From Streptomyces tropicalis (lineage in GTDB: Bacteria > Actinomycetota > Actinomycetes > Streptomycetales > Streptomycetaceae): DNA of 64,000 nucleotides. The position numbers and the translations under genes were made by a program. The stretch covers positions 248,001-312,000 of the forward strand of contig NZ_JARJBB010000002.1 of the NCBI RefSeq assembly GCF_029269835.1, written 5' to 3'. Under the pieces are notes generated by a model that saw only the letters and a program-made list of their open reading frames with translations, did not search any database and had not been told where the DNA came from. This document shows positions 25,580-34,378 of this stretch, piece by piece (within the stretch, counting starts at the first letter, position 1; each line of letters starts with the position of its first letter).

Positions 25580-28033
25580 CTGACTACGTTCCGAGAGCTC
25601 GGGATCCTCCCCGAGACCGCCGAGGCCCTCGACGCCGTCGGCATCACCACTCCCTTCCCCATCCAGGAGATGACCCTCCCCGTCGCCCTCTCGGGCTCGG
25701 ACGTCATCGGCCAGGCCAAGACCGGCACCGGCAAGACCCTCGGATTCGGCCTCCCGCTCCTGGAGCGCGTGACCGTCCCCGCCGACGTCGAGTCCGGCCG
25801 TGCCCGTCCCGAGGACCTCACCGACGCGCCGCAGGCGCTCGTCGTCGTCCCCACCCGCGAGCTGTGCGTCCAGGTCACCAACGACCTGCTGACCGCCGGC
25901 AAGGTGCGCAACGTCCGGGTCACCGCCATCTACGGCGGCCGGGCCTACGAGCCCCAGGTCGAGACCCTGAAGAAGGGCGTCGACGTGGTCGTCGGCACCC
26001 CGGGCCGCCTGCTGGACCTCGCCGGCCAGAAGAAGCTGAACCTGAAGCACGTCAAGTGCCTGGTCCTCGACGAGGCCGACGAGATGCTCGACCTGGGCTT
26101 CCTGCCCGACGTCGAGAAGATCGTCGCCATGCTTCCGGCGAGGCGGCAGACCATGCTGTTCTCGGCCACCATGCCGGGTGCGGTCATCGGCCTCGCCCGC
26201 CGCTACATGTCGCAGCCCACGCACATCCGCGCCACCGCGCCGGACGACCAGGGCGCGACCGTGGCCAACATCAAGCAGTTCGTCTACCGCGCGCACTCCA
26301 TGGACAAGCCGGAGATGGTCGCCCGCATGCTCCAGGCCGACGGCCGGGGCCTGGCGATGATCTTCTGCCGCACCAAGCGCACGGCGGCCGACATCGCCGA
26401 GCAGCTCCAGCGGCGCGGCTTCGCCTCGGGTGCGGTCCACGGCGACCTCGGCCAGGGCGCCCGCGAGCAGGCGCTGCGCGCCTTCCGCAACGGCAAGGTC
26501 GACGTCCTCGTCTGCACCGACGTCGCCGCCCGCGGCATCGACGTCGAGGGTGTCACCCACGTCGTCAACTACCAGTCGCCCGAGGACGAGAAGACGTACC
26601 TGCACCGCATCGGCCGGACCGGCCGCGCGGGCGCCAAGGGCACGGCGATCACCCTCGTCGACTGGGACGACATCCCGCGCTGGCAGCTCATCAACAAGGC
26701 GCTGGAGCTGGAGTTCAGCGACCCGCCGGAGACGTACTCCACCTCGCCGCACCTCTTCACCGACCTCGGCATCCCCGAGGGCACCAAGGGCGTCCTGCCG
26801 CGTTCGGAGCGCACCCGTGCCGGACTGGACGCGGAGGAGGTCGAGGACCTCGGCGAGACCGGCGGCCGCGGTGAGCGCGGTCGCGGCGGCCGGGGCGGCC
26901 GGGGCGACTCCCGGCCGGCCGAGCGCGAGGGTGAGCGCTCCGAGCGGTCCGAGCGCACCCCGCGTCGCCGTCGCCGCACCCGCAACGGCGCTCCGGTGTC
27001 CGCGACGGCGCCGGTGGACGTCGCCCCGCAGACGCCCGGCGGCCCCGACGCGGCGGACGAGTCCTCCGCGCCGCGCACCCCGCGCCGCCGCCGGCGCACC
27101 CGCGGCGGAGCGGCCGCGCAGGTGACCTCCCCGGAGACCGGGGCGGCCGCCGGCGAGACGGTCGCGGTCGCCGCGGCCGTGGAGCCCGCGCCCACCGCAC
27201 AGGCGGCCGTCGCCACGGCGGAGGGCCCGGCGCTCGACACCCCGGAGCCCGCGGCGAGGCCGCGCCGCCGCAGCCGGAAGGCCGCGGAGCCGGTGGAGAC
27301 CGCCGACACCCTGTCGGCGGAGGCCGCGGAACCGACCGCTCCGCGGGCCCGCCGCCGCACCCGCACGGCTGCGGAGCCCGCCGGCGACGCCCCGGCGGCC
27401 GAGGCCGCGGTGGCCACCGCCGAGGGCGCCGAGGCCACGGCGGAGTCCACGCCGCGCCGCACCCGCAAGAAGGCCGTCGCCGCGCCCGCCGCGGAGGCAC
27501 CGGAAACCGCCGAGCAGGCCGAGGCCGCACCGCGCCGCCGCTCCCGCAAGACCGCGGCGACCGCCGAGGCCGCGCTGGACACGGCCGAGGCCGCCGAGGC
27601 CAAGCCGCGCCGCACCCGCAAGAAGGCCGTCGCCGCCGAGGCGCCGGACGCCGAGGCCGGCCCGACCACCGAGGCCGCACCGCGCCGCCGCACCCGCAAG
27701 GCCACGGCGACCGCCGAGGCCGCGCTGGACACGGCCGAGGCCGCCGAGGCCACGCCGCGCCGCACCCGCAAGAAGGCCGTCGCCGCCGAGGCGCCGGACG
27801 CCGAGGCCGGCCCGACCACCGAGGCCGCACCGCGCCGCCGCACCCGCAAGACCGCGGCGACCGCCGAGGCGGCCACGGCCGACATCCCGGCGCAGTCCAG
27901 CGCCGAGCCCGAGGCCGCACCGCGCCGCCGGACCCGCAAGGCGGCCGAGGCCGCGGCCGGGGAGCCGGCTGAGGCGAAGGCCCCGGCGCGCCGGTCCCGG
28001 AAAGCGGCGGCCGCGGTGGAGACCGAGGCCTGA
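25580..28033 (+). CDS. DEAD-box ATP-dependent RNA helicase with Ala/Arg repeat tail
   Basis: 817 residues if initiated at CTG 25580. Core motifs in order: Q-motif [12 protein letters not shown], motif [15 protein letters not shown], motif [11 protein letters not shown], motif III SATMPG, then [15 protein letters not shown] and [10 protein letters not shown]. The core ends near residue 430; the remaining 390 residues are an Ala/Glu/Thr-rich tail punctuated by [12 protein letters not shown] basic blocks, likely RNA binding. It probably unwinds structured RNA in ribosome assembly or decay. Family homology begins exactly at [16 protein letters not shown]; no ATG or GTG is available there, but CTG with AAGAGG 8 bases upstream is well placed. 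Upstream in-frame starts (earliest 25271) would add about 100 unrelated residues. Confidence 0.88.
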   Translation: MTTFRELGILPETAEALDAVGITTPFPIQEMTLPVALSGSDVIGQAKTGTGKTLGFGLPLLERVTVPADVESGRARPEDLTDAPQALVVVPTRELCVQVTNDLLTAGKVRNVRVTAIYGGRAYEPQVETLKKGVDVVVGTPGRLLDLAGQKKLNLKHVKCLVLDEADEMLDLGFLPDVEKIVAMLPARRQTMLFSATMPGAVIGLARRYMSQPTHIRATAPDDQGATVANIKQFVYRAHSMDKPEMVARMLQADGRGLAMIFCRTKRTAADIAEQLQRRGFASGAVHGDLGQGAREQALRAFRNGKVDVLVCTDVAARGIDVEGVTHVVNYQSPEDEKTYLHRIGRTGRAGAKGTAITLVDWDDIPRWQLINKALELEFSDPPETYSTSPHLFTDLGIPEGTKGVLPRSERTRAGLDAEEVEDLGETGGRGERGRGGRGGRGDSRPAEREGERSERSERTPRRRRRTRNGAPVSATAPVDVAPQTPGGPDAADESSAPRTPRRRRRTRGGAAAQVTSPETGAAAGETVAVAAAVEPAPTAQAAVATAEGPALDTPEPAARPRRRSRKAAEPVETADTLSAEAAEPTAPRARRRTRTAAEPAGDAPAAEAAVATAEGAEATAESTPRRTRKKAVAAPAAEAPETAEQAEAAPRRRSRKTAATAEAALDTAEAAEAKPRRTRKKAVAAEAPDAEAGPTTEAAPRRRTRKATATAEAALDTAEAAEATPRRTRKKAVAAEAPDAEAGPTTEAAPRRRTRKTAATAEAATADIPAQSSAEPEAAPRRRTRKAAEAAAGEPAEAKAPARRSRKAAAAVETEA
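27541..27870 (+). repeat. 150-bp tandem repeat in the helicase tail
   Basis: Two nearly identical 150-bp units (27541-27690 and 27691-27840) and the start of a third. Each encodes a 50-residue module with [28 protein letters not shown] and [10 protein letters not shown]. The near-identity at DNA level suggests recent duplication. Confidence 0.85.
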
Positions 28034-28062
28034 CCGACGCCCCACGCGGCACCCGTACGACC

Positions 28063-28100
28063 CGAGCGGCCCGACCCCCACCCTGGGGCCGGGCCGCTCG
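28063..28100 (+). terminator. Terminator of the RNA helicase gene
   Basis: CGAGCGGCCC (28063-28072) pairs with GGGCCGCTCG (28091-28100), about 30 bp after the stop codon; CCCC/GGGG in the loop can extend it. Confidence 0.7.
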
Positions 28101-28197
28101 GCCGTCCGCCCACCGGCGGCGCTGCGCCCCCCAACTCCCGCCTGCTCAGGACCCACCCGGGAAGGCCGCTCGCCCCGGGGCCCGATAATCTCGGCAC

Positions 28198-29106
28198 ATG
28201 AGCCGGCCTCCCACCTTCGTCCCCCCGCCCGGTGCACGCTCCTACCGACTGCACACCGAACGGGGTGACTTCGCGGTGGTCGACGCGCCCGCCGCCCCAG
28301 GGACGGAGCCGCGGGGCACCGCCCTGCTGCTGCCGGGGTTCACCGGCAGCAAGGAGGACTTCAACCCGCTGCACGTACCGCTCGCGGCGCGCGGCTACCG
28401 GACCGTGGCCGTGGACGGGCGGGGCCAGTTCGAGTCGGACGGCCCCGCGGACGAGGCGGCCTACGCGCTGGAGGAACTGGCCCGGGACGCGCTCGCCCAG
28501 GCCGGGACGCTGGGCACGCCCCTGCACCTGGTCGGGCACTCGCTCGGCGGTCTGATCGCCCGCGCGGCCGTGCTCCTGGACCACTCACCCTTCGTCTCGC
28601 TCACCCTGATGGCCTCGGGCCCGGCTCAGGTCTCCGCTCCCCAGCAGCAGCGCCTGAAGCTCCTGCGGGACGCGCTCGGCGTGATGCCGATGGCCGAGGT
28701 GTGGGAGGCCATCCGGGCGATGGAGCAGATGGAGCCGGAGGACACCGACAGCGGGGCCGAGCTCGACGCGGGCACCGAGGACCGCGAGGACCTGCGGCGC
28801 CGCTGGCTGTCGAACAAGCCCGCCCAACTCATCTCCACCGGTCGGCAGTTGTGCGTCGAGCCGGACCGTGTCACGGAACTCGCGGCCGTCCCGCTCCCGT
28901 TCCACGTACTGTCCGGGGCCCGGGACGACGCCTGGCCGGTGACCCTGATGGACCGGATGGCGGAGCGGCTGCGCGCCCGGCGCACGGTGGTCGAGGGCGC
29001 CGAGCACTCGCCCAACTGCGAGCAGCCCCTGCCGACCGCCCACGCGCTCGCCGGCTTCTGGGACGACGTCCCGCCGGACGCGGACCGGGTCCGGCTGCCC
29101 GCCTAG
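28198..29106 (+). CDS. Alpha/beta hydrolase
   Basis: 302 residues. Oxyanion region LLLPGFTGSKEDF near 45, nucleophile VGHSLGGLIARA near 118, Asp in SGARDDAWPVT near 242 and His in EGAEHSPNCEQ near 265 form a full triad. Resembles esterase/lysophospholipase-like enzymes; substrate unknown. The TAG stop (29104-29106) is shared with the first base pairs of a MITE-like element, so the native C-terminus may have been altered by that insertion. Confidence 0.88.
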   Translation: MSRPPTFVPPPGARSYRLHTERGDFAVVDAPAAPGTEPRGTALLLPGFTGSKEDFNPLHVPLAARGYRTVAVDGRGQFESDGPADEAAYALEELARDALAQAGTLGTPLHLVGHSLGGLIARAAVLLDHSPFVSLTLMASGPAQVSAPQQQRLKLLRDALGVMPMAEVWEAIRAMEQMEPEDTDSGAELDAGTEDREDLRRRWLSNKPAQLISTGRQLCVEPDRVTELAAVPLPFHVLSGARDDAWPVTLMDRMAERLRARRTVVEGAEHSPNCEQPLPTAHALAGFWDDVPPDADRVRLPA

Positions 29107-29168
29107 TGCTGTGGCCGGAGAGGTTCACCGGCTCGCGACGCCCGGCAAACCTTTCCGGCCACAGCACT
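29105..29168. mobile_element. MITE-like element, short copy
   Basis: 64 bp bounded by perfect 14-bp terminal inverted repeats (AGTGCTGTGGCCGG, 29105-29118, and its complement 29155-29168); the similarity continues inward with few mismatches, so nearly the whole element folds on itself. The left 40 bp match the right end of the element at 36033-36229. It encodes no protein, so it would need a transposase in trans. Confidence 0.75.
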
Positions 29169-29232
29169 GGGCACACTCCCGCGCACCGGCCGCGGCCCCG
29201 GGCCGAGTCGAGTACACCCGGCACTGCCGGCG

Positions 29233-29293
29233 CTGCGCCTGGAGGTGCTCCCGGAAGCCATCAGTACTGCGCCTGGAGGTGCTCCCAGAAGCC
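29233..29293 (-). repeat. 27-bp direct duplication of the NYN gene 3' end
   Basis: CTGCGCCTGGAGGTGCTCCC plus seven more bases occurs at 29233-29259 and, with one mismatch, at 29267-29293. The second copy is the last coding segment (GFWEHLQAQ) of the NYN gene; the first lies just past its stop. Confidence 0.8.
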
Positions 29294-30166
29294 GTCCCGC
29301 AGGGCGCGGCGCAGGTCCGCCTGGCCGCGCAGGGAGTACTGGAGGATGCCCTCGGCCTCCACCAGCAGGTCCTGGTCGACGGAGCCGGGCAGATACGGAT
29401 GGCCGGGCAGCAGCTCGGCGAGCGCCTCGCGGCCGCGGGAGGCCAGCCACTTGGCCGCGATCTGGGCGCCCACGAAGCGGACGTTCTCACGGGTGGGGCG
29501 CTCCGCTCCCGAGGGCTCGAAGGTGGCGGCGGTGCGCCGGGAGACGTAGGGCTTGAAGAAGTCGAGGTCGAGGGTGCGCTGGCTGTCGACCTCCCACAGC
29601 AGGGGTTCGGCCTGGTTGCGGCCCTCGGGGGCCTCGATGCCCCACAGGTGTACCCGGGCGCCGTAGCCCTGGGCCGCCTCGACCGCGGACACCAGGTCCT
29701 CGTCGCCGCCGAGCAGGGCCGCGTCGCTGATGGCGCGGTGCCGGGCGAGTGACTCCAGGTCCGAACGGATGAGGGAGTCGACGCCCTTCTGCTGGTTGTT
29801 GGCGTTCAGGTTGCCGAGGCGGACCTTCACGTCCGGCAGCTCGGCGATGGTCTGCTGCTCGGCGGTGTGGATGCGGCGCCGGGCGCCGTCGTACCAGTAG
29901 ACGCGGAGCAGGCGGCTGTCGGCGAAGACCGTGCGGGCCCGGTCGATCAGCGCGTCGATCAGGCCCTCGGCGTCCAGGTCGAAGGCACGGCGGTCCTCGG
30001 TACCGGCCACCAGGCGGCCCGCGGCCGCGTACAGGTACCCGGCGTCGACGAAGATCGCGTGGGTGGAGGGCGTCTTCGCCACCTCGGCGAGCATGCGCTC
30101 CAGCAACTCGTTGGTGCGCGCGATGCGGCCGGCCAGGGCCGTGGGGTCGTCGTTCATCAGGTCCAT
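29261..30166 (-). CDS. NYN-domain protein (PIN-like nuclease fold)
   Basis: About 301 residues. The NYN/LabA fold shows its acidic active-site residues: HAIFVDAGYLYAA near 37-45, RVYWYDGARRRIH, KGVDSLIRSDLESLA and ALLGGDEDLVSAVEAA, consistent with a metal-dependent RNase. The C-terminal 90 residues are helical (AKWLASRGREALAELLPGH). Start uncertain: GTG 30181, ATG 30166 and ATG 30157 are all possible, with none having a strong Shine-Dalgarno; 30166 is a compromise. Target RNA unknown. Confidence 0.85.
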   Translation of the reverse strand: MDLMNDDPTALAGRIARTNELLERMLAEVAKTPSTHAIFVDAGYLYAAAGRLVAGTEDRRAFDLDAEGLIDALIDRARTVFADSRLLRVYWYDGARRRIHTAEQQTIAELPDVKVRLGNLNANNQQKGVDSLIRSDLESLARHRAISDAALLGGDEDLVSAVEAAQGYGARVHLWGIEAPEGRNQAEPLLWEVDSQRTLDLDFFKPYVSRRTAATFEPSGAERPTRENVRFVGAQIAAKWLASRGREALAELLPGHPYLPGSVDQDLLVEAEGILQYSLRGQADLRRALRDGFWEHLQAQY

Positions 30167-30246
30167 TGTCCCGGCGGTCACGCTGCGAACACAACCGGTC
30201 CCGGCCGGTCCCGCCGGAACGGGACCCGGCCACTACCGGGCAGTAG

Positions 30247-30300
30247 TTAGGCGTTCGAAAATTTTCTTTAGCGTAGGGAATGTTTGTAACACGCAGCCCG
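30247..30300 (+). promoter_or_regulatory. AT-rich palindrome, candidate promoter/operator of the 50-residue protein
   Basis: GTTCGAAAATTTTCTTTAGC stands out as very AT rich for this genome and contains the palindrome GAAAATTTTC (30257-30266). It lies about 130 bp before the small protein gene and about 90 bp from the NYN gene start. Confidence 0.45.
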
Positions 30301-30392
30301 TTGAATACGGAGGGAACAGGGGGCACTGCCGCCCCGTGCGCCCAGCACTCAGCAATTCTCCGCTGGAGGATGACCAGACGAAGGGAGAAGCC

Positions 30393-30545
30393 ATGCGCTT
30401 CGAGATCATGCGCCTCGACGAGGTCGACGGCTCCACCGTGGACAGCACCGTCGTGGAAGCCGCCTCCGTCAACCGGATCGTGCAACAGGCCGCCGCGATC
30501 GGCCAGCGCCTGTGGATCCGCCCGGCCGAGGCCTCGGCCTCGTAG
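30393..30545 (+). CDS. Small conserved protein (50 residues)
   Basis: Starts MRFEIMRLDEVDG and contains VVEAASVNRIVQQAAAIGQR; ATG preceded by AAGGGAGAAGCC. No signal peptide or cysteine. I recall near-identical small proteins across Streptomyces; function unknown. It has its own long upstream region and a strong terminator, so it is probably expressed alone. Confidence 0.8.
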   Translation: MRFEIMRLDEVDGSTVDSTVVEAASVNRIVQQAAAIGQRLWIRPAEASAS

Positions 30546-30591
30546 GACGCGGACCCCGCGCACGGAAAGCGGCGCCCGCACCTTCACACTT

Positions 30592-30630
30592 CACGGGCCC
30601 CGTACGGTACGACGCCGTACGGGGCCCGTG
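30592..30630. terminator. Bidirectional terminator
   Basis: Perfect 16-bp arms (30592-30607 and 30615-30630) with a 7-nt loop between the converging small-protein and MarC genes. Confidence 0.85.
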
Positions 30631-30644
30631 CGTGTGCGGGGAGG

Positions 30645-31250
30645 TCAGGAACCGTGGACGACCTGGAGCACGCCGTTGATGATCTGCTGCACGGCGATGG
30701 CGGAGAGCATCATGCCCGCCAGTCGCGTGACGAGGACGACGCCGCCGTCCTTGATGACCCGGATGATCAGCAGCGAGTAGCGCATGACCAGCCAGAGCAC
30801 GACGTGGATGGCGAGGATCGCCGACCACACGGAGACCTGCGTGGCCACGCTGCCGGCCTTCTGCACCGCCAGGATGACGGAGACGATCGCGCCGGGCCCG
30901 GCCAGGAGCGGCATGCCCAGCGGGACGAGCGCGACGTTGACGTCCTTGGTCTGCTGCGGCTCGTCCGTCTTGCCGGTGAGCAGGTCGAGCGCGATGAGCA
31001 GGAGCAGCAGCCCACCGGCGATCATCAGTGCCGGCACGGACACGTGCAGGTAGTCGAGGATCTGGTGGCCCAGCAGGCCGAACACGGTGATGACACCGCC
31101 GGCCACGCAGACGGCCTGGAACGCCATGCGCTTCTGCACCTTGGCGGGGCGGCCCGCGGTCAGGGCCAGGAAGATCGGGGTGATCCCGGGGGGATCCATG
31201 ATGACGAAGAGGGTCAGGAAGAGGGAGCCGAAGACGGCGACATCGAACAT
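30645..31250 (-). CDS. MarC-family integral membrane protein
   Basis: 201 residues with six hydrophobic helices. MarC signatures are visible: FVIMDPPGITPIFLALT near 16-32 and the second-half repeat ALVPLGMPLLAGPGAIVSVIL near 110-130. The family was once linked to multiple antibiotic resistance, later withdrawn; transport substrate unknown. ATG at 31250. Follows the PHP gene on the same strand by 56 bp. Confidence 0.92.
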   Translation of the reverse strand: MFDVAVFGSLFLTLFVIMDPPGITPIFLALTAGRPAKVQKRMAFQAVCVAGGVITVFGLLGHQILDYLHVSVPALMIAGGLLLLLIALDLLTGKTDEPQQTKDVNVALVPLGMPLLAGPGAIVSVILAVQKAGSVATQVSVWSAILAIHVVLWLVMRYSLLIIRVIKDGGVVLVTRLAGMMLSAIAVQQIINGVLQVVHGS

Positions 31251-31306
31251 GAGTGTGGAACGGCCTTGCGCAGGAAGAGGTACGTGAGGGTGGAGCGGGG
31301 AGGGCG

Positions 31307-32164
31307 TCAGGCTCCGCCGGCCCCGGGCACCGGGAACGCCCCGGTGGCCCGCCGGGTGATCTCCCCGTACACCTCGGGGTCGGTGGTGAACGCCCCGAGT
31401 TCCACGGTCTTCCGGCTGCCGTGGTAGTCGCTGGACCCGGTCGCGAGGAGCCCCAGCTCCTTCGCCAGCCCGCGCAGACGCGCCCGGGTGTCGGGGTCGT
31501 GGTCCATGTGGTCGACCTCGAGGCCGTCGAGCCCGGCGGCGGCCATCTCCTCGATCACCGGCTCGGGCACCGTACGGCCCCGCCTGGCGGCCGCCGGATG
31601 CGCGAACACGCACACCCCTCCGGCCCCCTTGACCAGGCGGATCGCCTCGAAGGGGTCGGTCTCGTGCTTGGCCACCCACGCCCGGCCGCCGTCGGCGAGC
31701 CACTGCGGGGTGAAGGCGTCGTCCACGGTCGGGACGACGCCCAGCTCCACGAGCGCGGAGGCCACGTGCGGCCGGCCGACCGAGCCGTCGCCGGCGATCC
31801 GTGCGACCTGCTCCCAGGTGACCGGCACGCCCAGATCGTTGAGCCGGGCGACCATGCCGCGGGCGCGCGGGACGCGGTCGTCCCGGACCAGCTCGCGTTC
31901 GGCGAGCAGGGCCGGCTCCTCGGGGTCGAAGAGGTAGGCCAGCAGGTGCATGCTGACCCCGCCGACCCGGCAGGAGAGCTCGGCACCGGTGACGAGGGTG
32001 AGCCCCTCGGGCAGCGCGGCGACCGCCTCGGCGTGCCCGCGGGTGGTGTCGTGGTCGGTCAGCGCCACGACGTCCAGACCGGCCGCGGCGGCGTGACGCA
32101 CCAGCTCGGCCGGGGTGTCCGTGCCGTCGGAGGCCGTGGAGTGGGTGTGCAGGTCGATGCGCAC
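31307..32164 (-). CDS. PHP-domain phosphoesterase (RNase AM / nucleoside-bisphosphate phosphatase type)
   Basis: 285 residues. Metal ligands of the PHP fold: DLHTHSTASDG at residues 4-14, ALTDHDTTRGH near 35, GAELSCR near 60, FAHPAAARRG near 188 and GSSDYHGSRK near 250. Enzymes of this group remove 3'-phosphate from 3',5'-nucleoside bisphosphates or trim RNA 5' ends. The GTG at 32164 was chosen because family homology begins at RIDLHTH and a GGAG lies upstream; another GTG at 32203 would add 13 residues. Confidence 0.9.
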   Translation of the reverse strand: MRIDLHTHSTASDGTDTPAELVRHAAAAGLDVVALTDHDTTRGHAEAVAALPEGLTLVTGAELSCRVGGVSMHLLAYLFDPEEPALLAERELVRDDRVPRARGMVARLNDLGVPVTWEQVARIAGDGSVGRPHVASALVELGVVPTVDDAFTPQWLADGGRAWVAKHETDPFEAIRLVKGAGGVCVFAHPAAARRGRTVPEPVIEEMAAAGLDGLEVDHMDHDPDTRARLRGLAKELGLLATGSSDYHGSRKTVELGAFTTDPEVYGEITRRATGAFPVPGAGGA

Positions 32165-32325
32165 GACGCGGACTCCAGGCGGTGACGGGACGGAAGGGGA
32201 CACCCAAGGATAGCGGGGGAAGGGGCATGCCCTGTCACACCCGCGCCCGGGATGCGCCCCCTACAGACCACCGCCGCCCCGAGCGGCACGCGTGGCCGCC
32301 GCGGATCCGGCGCGTCCCGCGGCCG

Positions 32326-32967
32326 CTACACCTGGAGCAGCCGCGGCGACAGCGCGCCGCACGGGAGCAGTTCGAGCTCGGCCCCCGCGTCCCGCAGGTC
32401 GGCCAGCACCAGCTCGTCGTACATGAGGAGCCCGGACTGCTCGGGCCACACCACCGCCCACAGCCAGAGACCCCGCGCCTCGCCCGCGAAGACCGCGCGG
32501 TCGGTCGGGGTGCCGGACAGGTGCCACAGCGGGGTCGGGCGGCCGCCGGCGAGGACCTTGGCGTCGGGGGGCTTCTCGACATTGAGATAGGGGCCGGGGT
32601 CCGGTCCCTCGACACCCGCGTAGCGTGCGCCGAGGCCGACGCCGAGCTCCTCGGCGACCAGGATCAGCTCCCCCATGCCGCCGAGCGGCCCCGGGCCGGT
32701 ACAGGCCACGGCGGTGGCGCGGCCGCCGCTGCGGTCGTCCCCGGCGCAGGCGATGCCGGTGAACAGCCAGCCGACCGGGAGCGGCCACGGCATCCACACG
32801 GGGACCTGCGTGCGATGCACCACGACACTGAGGGCCTCGACGCTGGGCGGGATCACGGGCTGCAGCGGATGCACCGTCCCGTGGACATCGCACTGCCAGG
32901 AATCACTGAAGAGTCCGGGAGCCCTGACCCGGCCACCGCACTTCGGGCAACTGGGTTCGCCCCTCAT
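32326..32967 (-). CDS. DUF6758-type protein with N-terminal zinc ribbon
   Basis: 213 residues. Begins MRGEPSCPKCGGRVRAPG, then a CDVHGTVHPLQP segment, giving a likely CxxC...CxxH zinc site. The rest is a Trp-rich globular domain (VPVWMPWPLPVGWLFTGIA; GLWLWAVVWPEQSGLLMYDEL). I recall the family as Streptomyces proteins of unknown function. Sits upstream of the PHP and MarC genes in the same orientation. Confidence 0.8.
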   Translation of the reverse strand: MRGEPSCPKCGGRVRAPGLFSDSWQCDVHGTVHPLQPVIPPSVEALSVVVHRTQVPVWMPWPLPVGWLFTGIACAGDDRSGGRATAVACTGPGPLGGMGELILVAEELGVGLGARYAGVEGPDPGPYLNVEKPPDAKVLAGGRPTPLWHLSGTPTDRAVFAGEARGLWLWAVVWPEQSGLLMYDELVLADLRDAGAELELLPCGALSPRLLQV

Positions 32968-33261
32968 AGGGCTCCACGGTCCTACCCGGACCGCTCCACG
33001 TCAAGGACGATCACCCGTCCGGACCGAACCGGTCGTCCGCTCCACGGGCCCCCTGCAGATGAGCACCACACTGATGAGCAACGCTCACTTACTGTGTGCA
33101 TACGCCACCCCCTCCCGTGCGCACCGGAGCACCTGCGGAACCCCCTCGGCGCCGGGACGGGCGGCGGCTCGCCCACGAGGCGGAGGAGCTCCGGCCGCAG
33201 CGCGCCGCCGAGGACGGCGTCTCCGTGCCCGCCGGCCGACCCGGCGCACGGCGGGCTCGGT
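32968..33261. other. Intergenic region, no gene seen
   Basis: 294 bp between the DUF6758 start and the SUFU-type gene end. Contains CTCACTTACTGTGTGCATACG, somewhat AT richer, which could belong to a minus-strand promoter for DUF6758. Short open frames here have no Shine-Dalgarno or similarity. Confidence 0.4.
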
Positions 33262-33858
33262 TCAGGACAGCGGGACCTCGGCGCGGGCCGGGTCCCGCAG
33301 GTCCGTGCCGTGCGTCAGCCAGCGCTCCTGGAGGGCCTGCGCGCCGTGCACCCGCTTCCACGCGGCCTCGTTCGGCGTCATCGGCAGTAGCGGCAGGAAG
33401 TGCACCGGGTCCAGCGGGGCGTCCAGCTCCAGGTCCTCCACCAGGCCGCCCGGTTCGGCCACCAGGACCGAGGTGAAGGGGGCGCCCGGCCACAGCGGGC
33501 CGCCGACGTCGAGCGAGGCGCCCGGCGCCACGACGACACCCTCGACCTGCGGGGAGGCGGCGAGCACCGCGAGCGCGCGGAGCACCTTGTCCGTGTCGGC
33601 AAGGCCGGCCCGGACCGTGAGGACCAGCTCGGCGCGCGGGCCCTTGACGGGGTCGGCGACCGGCGCCGTCGGGTCCGTCATGGGGTGGGCGGACATGCCG
33701 AGCGTGGCGTACCGGACGAGGGCGCCCTCCCGGCCGTCGTCCCGGAAGCGCAGCACCTCGATGCGGTCCGTGCCGAGGAAGGTGACCGCGGCCCGCGCGT
33801 CCGGCCCGCCCAGCGCGGACCGCAACCGGGCCTCGACCAGAGGAAGTACATCAGCCAT
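33262..33858 (-). CDS. Suppressor-of-fused (SUFU) domain protein
   Basis: 198 residues. SUFU-type features: RYATLGMSAHPMTDP near 48-62, then LLPMTPNEAAWKRVHGAQALQERW near the C-terminus, both typical of bacterial SUFU proteins often linked to immunity or polymorphic-toxin settings. Here it is in a housekeeping context with no toxin gene near. ATG at 33858. Divergent from corA across a 520-bp region. Confidence 0.88.
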   Translation of the reverse strand: MADVLPLVEARLRSALGGPDARAAVTFLGTDRIEVLRFRDDGREGALVRYATLGMSAHPMTDPTAPVADPVKGPRAELVLTVRAGLADTDKVLRALAVLAASPQVEGVVVAPGASLDVGGPLWPGAPFTSVLVAEPGGLVEDLELDAPLDPVHFLPLLPMTPNEAAWKRVHGAQALQERWLTHGTDLRDPARAEVPLS

Positions 33859-34378
33859 GCGGCGAGCATAGAACTCGTCAGTGCCGGGCAAAGCGGCGCC
33901 TTGACACGTCGGCCGACTGATACTCTGGGCCGGTGGTCGGGGCAGCACGCAGAAGCGTCGCCCATCCAGTCCCGGCACCGTTGGATTTCCCCTTCGGGGG
34001 CACCCTTTTCAACAAGGGCGTGGATCGTCCCTCACGAGGGACCGGCCGGAGGAGGTGGGGCTGTCATGGATCGAAGTCGACCGTGCAGTACCACCCGCTC
34101 TTCCGGCCGCTGATGCATCCGACCCGGTTTCCCGCCGGCGGTCGTCTCCCGCATCCCGTGTCATCGCGGAAGAGCGCTTCGTTTCGTTGTGCCTGATCTG
34201 TCCGATCCCTTTCGGCAGCCGATCCGGCGACGGAACGCGCCACCGCGACGGTGCGGTGCTCCCCGCTTTGCGGACGTGCCGGACACCCATCCGTGCTCAG
34301 GACGTCCCCATTCCGGGCAGTTCCACCCGTCGTAGCGGCCCTTTCGTCGCCTGCTGCCCGTTGCGAAGGAGCCCTGCC
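33859..34378 (+). promoter_or_regulatory. Long structured leader of corA
   Basis: 520 bp between divergent genes. TTGACA at 33901-33906 with TACTCT at 33921-33926 (14-bp spacing, short) is a weak promoter candidate. Three successive hairpins follow: CCCCTTCGGGG near 33990, CACCCTTTTCAACAAGGGCG near 34005, and GTCCCTCACGAGGGAC near 34028. They precede a strong Shine-Dalgarno (GGAGGAGGT) and a 15-codon ORF at 34066. The remaining 265 bp to corA hold no supported gene. I could not match it to the M-box riboswitch. Confidence 0.5.
34066..34113 (+). CDS. Candidate 15-residue leader peptide upstream of corA
   Basis: Encodes MDRSRPCSTTRSSGR, with GGAGGAGGT about 9 bases before its ATG, stronger than the corA ribosome binding site. 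Ends 265 bp before corA. Arginine, serine and threonine codons dominate. A leader ORF for attenuation is the suggestion; no homologue is known to me. Confidence 0.35.
   Translation: MDRSRPCSTTRSSGR

Noticed and set aside
26930..28020. Antisense minus-strand ORF over the helicase tail
   Set aside because: Mirrors the repetitive Ala/Arg tail; no start signal and no independent similarity.
33096..33476. Plus-strand ORF between the DUF6758 and SUFU genes
   Set aside because: Starts without a ribosome binding site and runs antisense into the SUFU gene; Arg/Pro/Gly shadow composition.
33921..34065. M-box (ykoK) magnesium riboswitch before corA
   Set aside because: Hairpins are present but the conserved M-box core sequences are not recognisable.
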